From Streptomyces lienomycini (lineage in GTDB: Bacteria; Actinomycetota; Actinomycetes; Streptomycetales; Streptomycetaceae): a stretch of DNA of 64,000 bases. Numbering within the stretch: the stretch's first letter is position 1; each line of letters opens with the position of its first letter. A program made the translations under genes and the position numbers. Below are positions 8,038-16,173 of the stretch, in pieces. The DNA lies in NCBI RefSeq assembly GCF_027947595.1, contig NZ_CP116257.1:1612001-1676000 (forward strand), read 5' to 3'. Under the pieces are notes generated by a model, which saw only the letters and a program-made list of their open reading frames with translations, ran no database searches and was not told where the DNA came from.

Positions 8038-10038
8038 CTATCCAACTCCAGCGTCTCTGGTCAGCTGAGCGATCCTCCGAGAGATCGTCTCTGGCGCAGG
8101 GCGTAGCCACCGCGGGGGCGACGCATGGGCGTGCAGGTGGAAACCTGCGCCCAGTGCTGCTCCTCGTGGCCGGTGTCGGCCGGCGCCGCCAGTGCTGATC
8201 GTCGTCACGCCCTGGTGCCGGTGGGCCGCGCGGGGCAGCGCTTTCCGGTCCGTGTGAGCGTGTCCCTCCGGACGCTGGCCCGCCTGGCCCATGGGGCTTG
8301 CGGGGGAGGGTGCCCTGCGTCGCCTGGGCGCGGGGCGTGTTGTCTTGCATCGAGTGGGTCCGGTCTTGGACCGGTCCTTTCGATGAGTCTCTGTGGGGGC
8401 GGGCGCGACCATGGCTTCAGCTTCGAGAGCGTCAACCACGTTGTGGATGACCATGGCACCGGTGGCGCGGTCGGTCACGGTCTTGGCCTGATGAGTCAGG
8501 CCCCGTGCGGCGATGCGCTGCCAGGCTCCGGTATCGCGGTCGCCCTGCCAGCCACAGCCCGTGTTCGGACACAGAGCCCACTTCCAACCAGGTGCGGTGG
8601 GACGGTCGGGTGCCTTGCGGTGCCGTAGCGGTACGAGGCAACGAGGGCAGTGCCGAGAGGTGCCCCGGGCAGGCACCGAGACAACGAGCATGCCCACCTC
8701 TGCGGCCAGGTGCCGAATGCGGTCGACGATCTTCCCACGTACCTGCTGCGAGAGCCGGGTGTTCAGGGTACGGCCCATGCCTCGGGCCTCCATCGAGCGG
8801 AGGTCTTCGACGTAGATCACCGTCGCACCGGCGGTGATCGCTTGGTCAACCGTCCATCGTGCTGCGGACCAGGCAAGTGCGTCATTGAGATTTGAGCGGC
8901 GACGGGAAAGGCGCTGCAGCTCATCAGTCAGCACGGCACACTTGCTAGCCAGGGAATGCTCATCACAGTGCGTGATCAGCCGGTTGTAGTGGTCGACTTT
9001 GGCGCGAATGCGTTCGCTCTCACGGCGCAGGCGATGCTGCCTGGCTATGACTCCGTTGGCGCGAAAGGCTCCTCCAGCCCCGAGCGCGGTGATCTTCCCG
9101 TTGTCGTGCATGTGCACCGGGCCTGCGGTGAGTAGCGTGTTGAGGCCCCAGTCCACGCCAAGGGCGATTGCGTGTCCGGTGCGCTGAACCTTGGGCACAG
9201 CATGCGTGTAGGCGAGATCGGCCCTCAAGGCCTCATGCCGGACGCAGAGCGTGGGCAAGTGTAGTAGTGCGCCGGGAGGAATCGTCGGTGGCAGCCTGAA
9301 CGGGCACGCAACCCAAGCCCAGTCCTGGTAGCAGCGTGGATCCGGACGGGTGGGCAATTGCAGCCTCAGAAGTGCCCGGCCTGGATCGTCCCCGCGAGTG
9401 ACCGTGGCCTGCTGTCCGTCGCAGGCGGACAACAGCAGTATCCGCGCGCTTCGGGGCGTGGCCTCGAGTTCGAGCACGTCGGCAGGCATCCGGCCGTGAC
9501 GGCGCCTGAAGGCGACGATTTGCCGGGTCCGGGCGGTGATGACGCTAGAAGGTAGGTGTGTGCCGCCGGGGACAGCCTCACGGACGGCATCCCACTCCTG
9601 TGGTGTGCGCCTACTCGGTTCGGCGGGCCATGACTCGAGGACTCCAGCGGTCAGGTCAGCCCGCCATTTCACCGCCCGCAGTGTGCGCCCGGCCTGTTCC
9701 TGTGCCATGCGCACGATCCGGTCATTGACACGGAGGCCCTCGGCCGGTGTGACTGACCAGCCCAGGCGGCGCAACGCCATCCATGCGTGCGATGGCAGAG
9801 CCCGCCCCCTGGCGTCCACACCCGAGGCCAGCATATCCACGGCGGTGGCGTGCCAGTGCGTGGCCAAGAGGTCAGCAGCCATGTCGGAGACCAGAGATTC
9901 GACCCAGCCCACCCGCTGCGCCAGCGCAGCCGCTGTGAGGACCTCCCCGGTCTTCTCGACCACTCCGGTCCGCAACAGGACCTGGGCGCACGCGGTACGG
10001 GGTGCCTCGCCCTCGGCGAGTTTCAGCCTCCGACTCAC
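8038..10038 (-). CDS. TnpB-like RuvC/zinc-ribbon protein (IS605 OrfB superfamily), stand-alone
   Basis: A 666-residue protein that starts at GTG 10038 behind a strong GAGGGAGGGG ribosome-binding site. The C-terminal half carries the TnpB/Cas12 nuclease signature: RuvC-I GVDWGLN (Asp296), RuvC-II VIYVEDL (Glu411), a four-cysteine zinc ribbon (Cys464, 467, 490, 495) and RuvC-III GDRDTGAW (Asp500/502). All catalytic acids are present. The first 290 residues would form the wedge/REC part. Residues after about 520 are basic, Pro/Arg-rich and without a fold signature, possibly because this DNA also encodes a guide-type RNA. It is longer than classical TnpB (about 400 residues). No TnpA lies beside it, and it ends 13 nt from hsdR, tail to tail. 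It may be a domesticated RNA-guided nuclease or an immobile transposon remnant. Confidence 0.8.
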   Translation of the reverse strand: MSRRLKLAEGEAPRTACAQVLLRTGVVEKTGEVLTAAALAQRVGWVESLVSDMAADLLATHWHATAVDMLASGVDARGRALPSHAWMALRRLGWSVTPAEGLRVNDRIVRMAQEQAGRTLRAVKWRADLTAGVLESWPAEPSRRTPQEWDAVREAVPGGTHLPSSVITARTRQIVAFRRRHGRMPADVLELEATPRSARILLLSACDGQQATVTRGDDPGRALLRLQLPTRPDPRCYQDWAWVACPFRLPPTIPPGALLHLPTLCVRHEALRADLAYTHAVPKVQRTGHAIALGVDWGLNTLLTAGPVHMHDNGKITALGAGGAFRANGVIARQHRLRRESERIRAKVDHYNRLITHCDEHSLASKCAVLTDELQRLSRRRSNLNDALAWSAARWTVDQAITAGATVIYVEDLRSMEARGMGRTLNTRLSQQVRGKIVDRIRHLAAEVGMLVVSVPARGTSRHCPRCLVPLRHRKAPDRPTAPGWKWALCPNTGCGWQGDRDTGAWQRIAARGLTHQAKTVTDRATGAMVIHNVVDALEAEAMVAPAPTETHRKDRSKTGPTRCKTTRPAPRRRRAPSPASPMGQAGQRPEGHAHTDRKALPRAAHRHQGVTTISTGGAGRHRPRGAALGAGFHLHAHASPPRWLRPAPETISRRIAQLTRDAGVG

Positions 10039-10175
10039 GACCCCTCCCTCACCAACCGTGGCGCGATGCTGTCATCAGATCAACGACGGCCTCACGAGAA
10101 GGTCACACATTCGATCGGTGGATCCCTGTACGGCAGGATGCGGTGCCTGGGTGGCAGATAGGCCAAGGTCGGCGC

Positions 10176-10514
10176 ATGAGTACGGACCTGCGCGTCCTCG
10201 GCGTGCACGACCGCTTCGAGGCCATCCTGTGCGCCGCCGAGCTGGGCGTCTCCAAGCCCGAGGCCGGAGCCTTCCGCGCGGCCTGCGACGCCCTCGGTCT
10301 CGCCCCGTCCGAGGTCGCCTACGTCGGCGACCACCCGGAGATCGACGGGCGCGGCGCCGCCGACGCCGGGCTGCTCTCCGTGTGGATCGACCGCGGCGGC
10401 GTGTACGCGGCCGTCGACCCGCCGGCCGGACCGCGCCGCATCGCCTCCCTCTCCGAACTTCCGGCGCTGCTCGGCGCCGATACCCGTTTTGGAGCCCCGT
10501 CCACCTTCGGGTAA
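10176..10514 (+). pseudogene. HAD-superfamily hydrolase, 3' remnant
   Basis: Only the C-terminal part of a HAD phosphatase is left. The open frame from ATG 10176 encodes 112 residues containing motif III lysine (ELGVSKPEAGAF) and motif IV (VAYVGDHPEIDGRGAADAG), but the DxDxT nucleophile motif I and motif II are absent. In related Streptomyces a full-length HAD gene lies just upstream of this tRNA cluster (recalled synteny). The break near 10176-10190 coincides with the end of the restriction/TnpB island, so the island probably truncated the gene. The ATG may be fortuitous. A functional product is unlikely. Confidence 0.7.
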
Positions 10515-10605
10515 TGTTCTTCCTGCGCCGCCGGAGAGCGGGCCGAAAGGCCGGGAACCGGAGGCGCAACGCTAGAACAAAAACCCTCCGGGGCTTGCGT
10601 TCCAG

Positions 10606-10677
10606 TGGCCTATGGTGTAATTGGCAGCACGACTGATTCTGGTTCAGTTAGTCTAGGTTCGAGTCCTGGTAGGCCAG
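10606..10677 (+). tRNA. tRNA-Gln (CTG), copy 1
   Basis: A 72-nt cloverleaf. Acceptor stem TGGCCTA pairs with TAGGCCA, discriminator G at 10677. The anticodon loop TTCTGGT on an ACTGA/TCAGT stem gives anticodon CTG, reading CAG. The T-arm contains GGTTCGAGTCC. CCA is not encoded. It is identical to copy 2 except for one acceptor-stem pair. Confidence 0.97.
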
Positions 10678-10716
10678 CTCGCAGAGCTTATCTGCGCCGC
10701 GGATCACATCCGCAAG

Positions 10717-10789
10717 GCCCCCGTTGTGTAGCGGCCTAGCACGCCGCCCTCTCAAGGCGGTAGCGCCGGTTCGAATCCGGTCGGGGGTA
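10717..10789 (+). tRNA. tRNA-Glu (CTC), copy 1
   Basis: A 73-nt cloverleaf. Acceptor GCCCCCG pairs with CGGGGGT (terminal G-U), discriminator A. The anticodon stem CCGCC/GGCGG carries loop CTCTCAA, anticodon CTC, reading GAG. CCA is not encoded. Copies 2 and 3 are identical over the mature sequence. Confidence 0.97.
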
Positions 10790-10876
10790 CAGATCCTTCC
10801 CGCGAGGACAGCTCGGGTCGCTCCCACTGTCGTCACGTGGACAACATCCGGCTACCGCCGGGTGGGGATCGCTAGG

Positions 10877-10949
10877 GCCCCCGTTGTGTAGCGGCCTAGC
10901 ACGCCGCCCTCTCAAGGCGGTAGCGCCGGTTCGAATCCGGTCGGGGGTA
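10877..10949 (+). tRNA. tRNA-Glu (CTC), copy 2
   Basis: Identical in mature sequence to the copy at 10717, with the same acceptor GCCCCCG/CGGGGGT and anticodon CTC. The 87-nt spacer from copy 1 is unrelated to the other spacers, so the genes rather than the spacers are conserved. Confidence 0.97.
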
Positions 10950-10969
10950 CGAACTGGTCTAAACCACAT

Positions 10970-11041
10970 TGGTCTATGGTGTAATTGGCAGCACGACTGA
11001 TTCTGGTTCAGTTAGTCTAGGTTCGAGTCCTGGTAGACCAG
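10970..11041 (+). tRNA. tRNA-Gln (CTG), copy 2
   Basis: A 72-nt cloverleaf with acceptor TGGTCTA/TAGACCA and anticodon CTG. Relative to copy 1 it differs only at the fourth acceptor pair (T-A here, C-G there), a compensatory double change. It starts 20 nt after tRNA-Glu copy 2, so the two are probably co-transcribed. Confidence 0.97.
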
Positions 11042-11085
11042 CTCGGATCTGCGGCGATGCAGCATCGAACGCCCGCAAGATCCAC

Positions 11086-11158
11086 GCCCCCGTTGTGTAG
11101 CGGCCTAGCACGCCGCCCTCTCAAGGCGGTAGCGCCGGTTCGAATCCGGTCGGGGGTA
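11086..11158 (+). tRNA. tRNA-Glu (CTC), copy 3
   Basis: Third identical tRNA-Glu, with acceptor GCCCCCG/CGGGGGT and anticodon CTC. It is the last gene of the Gln-Glu-Glu-Gln-Glu array, followed 10 nt later by a strong terminator hairpin. Confidence 0.97.
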
Positions 11159-11168
11159 CGTCAGTCCC

Positions 11169-11200
11169 AAGGGGGCTTCCGCTGAGGCGGGAGCCCCCTT
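11169..11200 (+). terminator. Intrinsic terminator of the tRNA array
   Basis: A long stem, AAGGGGGCT with TCCGC against GCGGG and AGCCCCCTT, closes on a TGAG loop with one mismatch. Placed directly after the last tRNA, it probably ends the array transcript and, read in reverse, the convergent merR gene. Confidence 0.8.
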
Positions 11201-11226
11201 CGGCGTTGGTGTGCTTTCCCCGACGC

Positions 11227-11871
11227 CTACTCGATGCCGTACCGCCGCGCCGACTCCTCCTCCTGCGCCAGCCGATGCAGGGCCCGCAGCACCGGCTGGA
11301 AGAGCACCGCCGCCGCGACCGCCATCTCGACCTGCTCCGCCTCCGAGGCGTGCGTCTCCATGAAGTCCAGGTCCCGCTTGGCCACCTCCATCATCAACTC
11401 GCCGTACGGCGCCATCAGTTCCGCGTCCCACGGATAGTCGAGGCGGCGCAGCGCGGCCACCGCCACCACCAGGGACCGGTGCACCGGAGAGAGCGGCGCC
11501 ATCTCCCGGGAGGTCTCCCAGCCCAGCGACTCCAGCAGCCGGTCCACCTCGGCCCGGGCGGCCGCCACCGCCGGGTCCCGGTCGTCGGGCTCCGCGTCCT
11601 GCGGCAGCGCCCACAGGGCCGCCCCCAGCCGGATGGTGCGGCCCAGCGAGTCGTCGTCGACATGCCCGAGCACCTCCCGGGCCGTCGCCACCGGCACCTT
11701 GCCGACCTGGATCAGCGCCCGTACCAGCCGCAGTCGGCGCAGATGACCGTCGTCGTACTCGGCGGTCGTCGCGTTGACCTGCCGGCCGGGCGGCAACAGG
11801 CCCTCGCGCAGGTAGTACTTGATCGTCGCGGTGGACACCCCGCTGCGCTTGCTCAGGTCGGCCAGTCGCAT
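11227..11871 (-). CDS. MerR-family transcriptional regulator
   Basis: This 214-residue protein starts at ATG 11871 (minus). The N-terminal winged helix RLADLSKRSGVSTATIKYYL is a clear MerR DNA-binding domain, followed by the coiled dimerisation helix. The C-terminal 100 residues are a family-specific sensor domain without cysteine metal ligands, so it is probably not a metal sensor. It is divergent from the DUF4188 gene (81-bp gap), which is its likely target, and an inverted repeat lies between them. The effector is unknown. Confidence 0.88.
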   Translation of the reverse strand: MRLADLSKRSGVSTATIKYYLREGLLPPGRQVNATTAEYDDGHLRRLRLVRALIQVGKVPVATAREVLGHVDDDSLGRTIRLGAALWALPQDAEPDDRDPAVAAARAEVDRLLESLGWETSREMAPLSPVHRSLVVAVAALRRLDYPWDAELMAPYGELMMEVAKRDLDFMETHASEAEQVEMAVAAAVLFQPVLRALHRLAQEEESARRYGIE

Positions 11872-11889
11872 CCCTTGCGCCCTTCTTCG

Positions 11890-11904
11890 GATAGCGACAC
11901 TATC
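11890..11904. promoter_or_regulatory. Inverted repeat, candidate MerR operator
   Basis: GATAG-N5-CTATC lies in the 81-bp divergent gap between the MerR gene and the DUF4188 gene. Its symmetry and position fit an operator controlling one or both promoters. Assignment rests on position only. Confidence 0.45.
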
Positions 11905-11952
11905 TAAGCAGCATCACTTGGACAGTGAAGCTCGCCAACAGGGGGAGGCGTC

Positions 11953-12516
11953 ATGCCGGGCAAGAACGCGACCGCGACCCGCACCACCGCCGCCGCCGAG
12001 GGGGACGTGACCGTCCTGCTCATCGGCATGCGGATCAACCATTTCTGGGCCGTCCACCACTGGCTCCCGGTCCTCCTCGCCATGCCGCGCATGCTCCGCG
12101 AACTGGCGAAGGACCCGGAGCGCGGGCTCCTGAACCACGTCCTGCTGACGGCCTCGCCGCGGACGTACTACGTCGTCCAGTACTGGGAGTCCAAGGAGAA
12201 GCTCTACCGGTACGCGCACGCGTCCGACATGTTCCACCACCGGGCGTGGGCGATCATCAACGGCAAGGAACGCGAGGGCAAGGTGCGCGGGCACGTGGGG
12301 CTGTGGCACGAGGCGTACGTCGTGCCCGAGGGGTCGTACGAGTCGATCTACGCCGACATGCCCGCGTTCGGGCTCGCGGCGGCGCACGGACAGGTGCCCG
12401 TCGAGCGGCGGGGCAGGCGGGCGCGGGACCGCTTCGCGCACCGGACGCGGGAGAGCGCGCCGATGAGGTCGCACAAGAGGCTGGTCACCGGGGGAGAGGG
12501 CCCGGACGGGGCCTGA
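11953..12516 (+). CDS. DUF4188-family protein
   Basis: This 187-residue protein starts at ATG 11953 after an AGGGGGAGG ribosome-binding site. The core (NHFWAVHHWLPVLLAMPRML, then ASPRTYYVVQYWESKEKL and MFHHRAWAIING) matches the DUF4188 family, which has a dimeric alpha/beta-barrel-like fold and is sometimes labelled monooxygenase-family. The conserved His/Trp pattern suggests a small-molecule or haem-binding pocket, but no reaction is established. The Arg-rich tail after about residue 150 looks disordered. It is probably controlled by the divergent MerR regulator. Confidence 0.7.
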   Translation: MPGKNATATRTTAAAEGDVTVLLIGMRINHFWAVHHWLPVLLAMPRMLRELAKDPERGLLNHVLLTASPRTYYVVQYWESKEKLYRYAHASDMFHHRAWAIINGKEREGKVRGHVGLWHEAYVVPEGSYESIYADMPAFGLAAAHGQVPVERRGRRARDRFAHRTRESAPMRSHKRLVTGGEGPDGA

Positions 12517-12526
12517 GAACGGCGCG

Positions 12527-12554
12527 GGGCCCGCCGCGGCGTTGAGGCGGGCCC
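12527..12554. terminator. Hairpin between convergent DUF4188 and ndgR genes
   Basis: The perfect 9-bp repeat GGGCCCGCC/GGCGGGCCC with a 10-nt loop sits in the 64-bp convergent gap, so it can serve both transcripts. Confidence 0.65.
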
Positions 12555-12580
12555 GTTGTCGGTCGTGGTCGGCGGGACGG

Positions 12581-13297
12581 TCAGCCGGTGCGGCGCAGTG
12601 CCTCGGAGAGGCGGCCGGCGGCGTCGATGATCGCCTGTGCGTGCATGCGGCCGGGGTGGCGGGTGAGGCGCTCGATGGGCCCGGAGACGGACACGGCGGC
12701 CACCACGCGGTTGGAGGGGCCGCGCACCGGCGCGGAGACGGACGCGACGCCCGGCTCCCGCTCGCCGATGGACTGGGCCCAGCCGCGGCGCCGCACACCG
12801 GACAGCGCCGTCGCCGTGAACCGGGCGCCCTGCAGACCGCGGTGGAGGCGCTCGGGCTCCTCCCAGGCCATCAGGATCTGCGCCGAGGAACCGGCCTTCA
12901 TGGTGAGCGTGGAGCCGACCGGGACCGTGTCCCTGAGGCCCGACAGACGCTCGGCCGCGGCCACGCAGATGCGCATGTCGCCCTGGCGGCGGTAGAGCTG
13001 CGCGCTCTCGCCCGTGACGTCGCGCAGGTGGGTGAGGACCGGGCCCGCCGTGGCGAGCAGACGGTCCTCGCCGGCCGCCGCGGCCAGTTCGGCCAGGCGC
13101 GGGCCGAGGATGAAGCGCCCCTGCATGTCGCGCGCCACCATACGGTGGTGTTCCAGCGCCACGGCCAGGCGGTGGGCCGTGGGTCGTGCCAGTCCGGTCG
13201 CAGCCACCAGTCCCGCGAGGGTGGCCGGGCCGGACTCCAGAGCGCTCAGGACGAGGGCCGCCTTGTCCAGAACGCCGACGCCGCTACTGTTGTCCAT
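12581..13297 (-). CDS. ndgR: IclR-family regulator NdgR/AreB
   Basis: This 238-residue IclR protein starts at ATG 13297 (MDNSSGVGVLDKAALVLSAL). The N-terminal winged helix (LAGLVAATGLARPTAHRLA) is followed by the IclR effector domain. It is divergent from leuCD, exactly the arrangement of S. coelicolor ndgR (SCO5552, also called areB), which regulates leucine biosynthesis and other amino-acid and antibiotic-related genes. The longer upstream frame to 13423 was rejected because it runs across the leuC promoter region and lacks family similarity. A palindrome lies in the shared intergenic region. Confidence 0.93.
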   Translation of the reverse strand: MDNSSGVGVLDKAALVLSALESGPATLAGLVAATGLARPTAHRLAVALEHHRMVARDMQGRFILGPRLAELAAAAGEDRLLATAGPVLTHLRDVTGESAQLYRRQGDMRICVAAAERLSGLRDTVPVGSTLTMKAGSSAQILMAWEEPERLHRGLQGARFTATALSGVRRRGWAQSIGEREPGVASVSAPVRGPSNRVVAAVSVSGPIERLTRHPGRMHAQAIIDAAGRLSEALRRTG

Positions 13298-13340
13298 GAA
13301 ACGATACTCCCGTCTCACTCTGTGAAACGCAAGTTCAATT

Positions 13341-13350
13341 TTCCATGGAA
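13341..13350. promoter_or_regulatory. Palindrome in the ndgR-leuC control region
   Basis: TTCCATGGAA is a perfect 10-bp palindrome, 44 bp upstream of ndgR and 145 bp upstream of leuC. IclR proteins bind short pseudo-palindromes in such divergent regions and NdgR is known to act on leuCD, so this is the best operator candidate. It is an assignment by position. Confidence 0.45.
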
Positions 13351-13460
13351 CGCGCCACTCTGGACGGCAGGAAGTCACAACGGCCCGTGACGAAGGGGCC
13401 TGGTGGCGGTTGCCCGGAATCACAGGGGTGCGGGCGCCGCTTCCCCAAGATCTCTAGTTG

Positions 13461-13482
13461 GGTCGGCGCTTCGTCGCCGACC
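13461..13482 (+). other. Hairpin in the leuC leader abutting its Shine-Dalgarno
   Basis: GGTCGGCG/CGCCGACC with a 6-nt loop ends one base before the GGAGGG ribosome-binding site of leuC. A stem so close to the SD may tune translation. No leucine-rich leader peptide was found upstream. Confidence 0.45.
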
Positions 13483-13494
13483 GGAGGGAAAGCG

Positions 13495-14925
13495 ATGGGT
13501 AGGACACTCGCGGAGAAGGTCTGGGACGACCATGTCGTCCGGCGCGCCGAGGGCGAGCCCGACCTCCTCTTCATCGATCTGCACCTGCTGCACGAGGTGA
13601 CCAGCCCGCAGGCCTTCGACGGCCTCCGCATGAGCGGCCGCCCGGTGCGCCGACTCGACCTGACCATCGCCACCGAGGACCACAACACCCCGACGCTCGA
13701 CATCGACAAGCCCATCGCCGACCCGGTCTCCCGGGCCCAGCTGGAGACGCTGCGGGCGAACTGCGCGGAGTTCGGCGTCCGGCTGCACCCGCTGGGCGAC
13801 GTCGAGCAGGGCGTCGTGCACGTCGTCGGCCCGCAGCTGGGTCTGACCCAGCCCGGTACCACCGTGGTCTGCGGCGACTCGCACACCTCCACGCACGGCG
13901 CCTTCGGCGCGCTGGCGTTCGGCATCGGCACCTCCCAGGTCGAGCACGTGTTGGCCACCCAGACGCTGCCCATGACCCGCCCGAAGACCATGGCGATCAC
14001 CGTCAACGGCGAACTGCCCGACGGCGTCACGGCCAAGGACCTGATCCTGGCGATCATCGCGAGGATCGGCACCGGCGGCGGCCAGGGCTACATCCTGGAG
14101 TACCGGGGCGAGGCCATCGAGAAGCTCTCGATGGAGGCCCGCATGACCATCTGCAACATGTCGATCGAGGCCGGTGCCCGCGCGGGCATGATCGCCCCGG
14201 ACGAGACCACCTTCGCCTACCTCCAGGGCCGCCCGCACGCCCCCGAGGGCGCCGACTGGGACGCGGCCGTCGCGTACTGGAAGACGCTGCGCACGGACGA
14301 CGACGCCGAGTTCGACGCCGAGGTGGTCGTCGAGGCCGCCGAGCTGTCCCCGTTCGTCACCTGGGGCACCAACCCGGGCCAGGGCGCACCGCTTTCCGCC
14401 GCCGTCCCCGACCCGGCGTCCTACGAAGACGCCTCGGAGCGCTTCGCCGCCGAGAAGGCCCTGGAGTACATGGGGTTGGAGGCCGGCCAGCCGCTGCGCT
14501 CCATCGCGGTGGACACCGTCTTCGTGGGCTCCTGCACCAACGGCCGCATCGAGGACCTGCGCGCCGCCGCCGACATCGTCCGCAGCCGCAAAGTCGCCGA
14601 CGGCGTACGCATGCTGGTCGTCCCGGGCTCCGCGCGGGTCGGTCTGCAGGCCGTCTCCGAGGGCCTGGACGTGGTCTTCAAGGAGGCCGGCGCCGAATGG
14701 CGGCACGCGGGCTGCTCGATGTGCCTGGGCATGAACCCGGACCAGCTCGCCCCCGGTGAGCGCTCCGCGTCCACCTCCAACCGCAACTTCGAGGGACGCC
14801 AGGGCAAGGGCGGCCGCACCCACCTGGTGTCGCCGCAGGTGGCGGCCGCGACGGCGGTCCTGGGTCACCTGGCCTCCCCGGCCGACCTGTCCGCCGCCGA
14901 CGTCCCCACGCCCGCTGGAGTCTGA
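13495..14925 (+). CDS. leuC: 3-isopropylmalate dehydratase large subunit LeuC
   Basis: This 476-residue aconitase-family subunit starts at ATG 13495 after GGAGGG. It isomerises 2-isopropylmalate to 3-isopropylmalate in leucine synthesis together with LeuD. The three [4Fe-4S] ligands are visible at Cys347 (GSCTNGR), Cys407 and Cys410 (CSMCLGMN), as are substrate-domain motifs [14 protein letters not shown] and [10 protein letters not shown]. The length is normal. leuD follows 5 nt after the stop in the same operon, with likely NdgR control from the upstream region. Confidence 0.98.
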   Translation: MGRTLAEKVWDDHVVRRAEGEPDLLFIDLHLLHEVTSPQAFDGLRMSGRPVRRLDLTIATEDHNTPTLDIDKPIADPVSRAQLETLRANCAEFGVRLHPLGDVEQGVVHVVGPQLGLTQPGTTVVCGDSHTSTHGAFGALAFGIGTSQVEHVLATQTLPMTRPKTMAITVNGELPDGVTAKDLILAIIARIGTGGGQGYILEYRGEAIEKLSMEARMTICNMSIEAGARAGMIAPDETTFAYLQGRPHAPEGADWDAAVAYWKTLRTDDDAEFDAEVVVEAAELSPFVTWGTNPGQGAPLSAAVPDPASYEDASERFAAEKALEYMGLEAGQPLRSIAVDTVFVGSCTNGRIEDLRAAADIVRSRKVADGVRMLVVPGSARVGLQAVSEGLDVVFKEAGAEWRHAGCSMCLGMNPDQLAPGERSASTSNRNFEGRQGKGGRTHLVSPQVAAATAVLGHLASPADLSAADVPTPAGV

Positions 14926-14930
14926 GAGTC

Positions 14931-15524
14931 ATGGAAGCGTTCACCAAGCACACCGGCCGGGCCGTCCCGCTGCGCCGCGGCAACGTCGACACCGACCAGA
15001 TCATCCCCGCCCACTGGCTCAAGAAGGTGACGCGGGACGGGTTCGAGGACGGGCTCTTCGAGGCCTGGCGCAAGGACCCCGAGTTCGTGCTCAACCGGCC
15101 CGAGCGCGAGGGCGCCACCGTCCTGGTCGCGGGCCCCGACTTCGGCACCGGCTCCTCTCGCGAGCACGCCGTCTGGGCGCTGCAGAACTACGGCTTCAAG
15201 ACCGTGATCTCCTCCCGCTTCGCCGACATCTTCCGCGGCAACTCGCTGAAGAACGGCCTGCTCACGGTGGTCCTCGACCAGAAGACCGTGGACACGCTGT
15301 GGGAGCTGGTGGAGAAGGACCCCCAGGCCGAGATCACCGTCGACCTGGAGGCCCGCGAGGTCCGCGCCGAGGGCGTCACCGCCGCCTTCGAACTGGACGA
15401 GAACTCCCGCTGGCGACTGCTGAACGGGCTGGACGACATCTCGATCACCCTGCGGAACGAGGCGGACATCGCCGCGTACGAGGCGAAGCGCCCGTCGCAC
15501 AAGCCGCAGACCCTCCAGGTCTGA
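14931..15524 (+). CDS. leuD: 3-isopropylmalate dehydratase small subunit LeuD
   Basis: A 197-residue swivelling domain of isopropylmalate isomerase. Family motifs are [15 protein letters not shown] near the N-terminus and [17 protein letters not shown] (about residues 64-80), which bind substrate and contact the LeuC cluster domain. It starts at ATG 14931, 5 nt after leuC, and is translated as the second gene of the leuCD operon. A strong terminator follows 62 nt downstream. Confidence 0.98.
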   Translation: MEAFTKHTGRAVPLRRGNVDTDQIIPAHWLKKVTRDGFEDGLFEAWRKDPEFVLNRPEREGATVLVAGPDFGTGSSREHAVWALQNYGFKTVISSRFADIFRGNSLKNGLLTVVLDQKTVDTLWELVEKDPQAEITVDLEAREVRAEGVTAAFELDENSRWRLLNGLDDISITLRNEADIAAYEAKRPSHKPQTLQV

Positions 15525-15586
15525 CTTCCGGATCCCACCGCCCCCCGGGGCTCCACAAGGTCGAGTTTCGGCCACCCGACACCCCC

Positions 15587-15621
15587 GCCGTACCCCCGAT
15601 CAGCCCGATCGGGGGTACGGC
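15587..15621 (+). terminator. Intrinsic terminator of leuCD
   Basis: A 15-bp perfect stem, GCCGTACCCCCGATC/GATCGGGGGTACGGC, with a 5-nt loop, followed by CGTTTT. It closes the leuCD transcript. Confidence 0.9.
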
Positions 15622-15805
15622 CGTTTTCGTGCCCGCCCGAGCCCGCCCGTCACGGAAGTGACGCACAACTCCCCACGTTAGAGGCGTTGTTGCCGGGGTA
15701 CGCACCTCACCAAGGATGTGCTTCCGGCGGTGCGTGGAAGGCCGTTCGAGGCGGCAGTTGCCCCCTGCGCAGGCGACAACTCGCCCCAGATGGCACAATC
15801 TGTGC

Positions 15806-16036
15806 ATGGAACACGACGGCCAACTCGAGCTCTATACGGCGGTCGCGGTCCGGCTCAAGGAAGCGCACACAAGAGTGCGCGCACTGCAAGTCCCGGAGGG
15901 CGTACGGATGGCGCTGACCCGGAAGCTGCTGGTCATTACGGCCGCGGCCAAACACGATCTCGCCGGTGCGGCAAGGCGCCTGGATCGGTTCACCGACGAC
16001 CTCGACGCGGGTCGATTCCCCGAAGAGGAAGGCTGA
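15806..16036 (+). CDS. Small conserved helical protein of unknown function
   Basis: This 76-residue product starts at ATG 15806 and is mostly helical (QLELYTAVAVRLKEAHTR; LDRFTDDLDAG). It has no signal peptide, cysteine pairs or enzyme motif. It lies between leuD and hupS where S. coelicolor has a similar small gene (recalled synteny), supporting that it is real. Codon use fits the host. A CACAAT-like -10 element at about 15795 lies only just upstream of the start, so transcription may give a nearly leaderless mRNA. Function unknown. Confidence 0.65.
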   Translation: MEHDGQLELYTAVAVRLKEAHTRVRALQVPEGVRMALTRKLLVITAAAKHDLAGAARRLDRFTDDLDAGRFPEEEG

Positions 16037-16093
16037 ACCGGCCGGGACAGCCCGAGTCCGTTGCGGCACAAGGGTGATTAGCCCGTTTCGTGT

Positions 16094-16122
16094 TTGATTT
16101 GCGGTATATATCTGCCTAACGT
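16094..16122 (+). promoter_or_regulatory. Candidate vegetative promoter of hupS
   Basis: TTGATT (16094-16099), a 17-nt spacer and TAACGT (16117-16122) lie 52 nt before the hupS start in a locally A/T-rich stretch, fitting a housekeeping sigma-factor promoter. Confidence 0.5.
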
Positions 16123-16173
16123 GCGAAAAAGCTTGAACACATTCGTTCTGGCGATGTCTCCGAAGGGGAAGAC

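Noticed and set aside
10606..11158. tRNA cluster as island attachment site
   Set aside because: All five tRNAs are intact and the island ends about 430 bp upstream inside the HAD gene; no duplicated tRNA 3' end or integrase was seen.
13345..13494. Start of leuC at ATG 13345, or a leucine leader peptide
   Set aside because: The added 50 residues are unlike LeuC and overlap the palindrome; no run of leucine codons was found.
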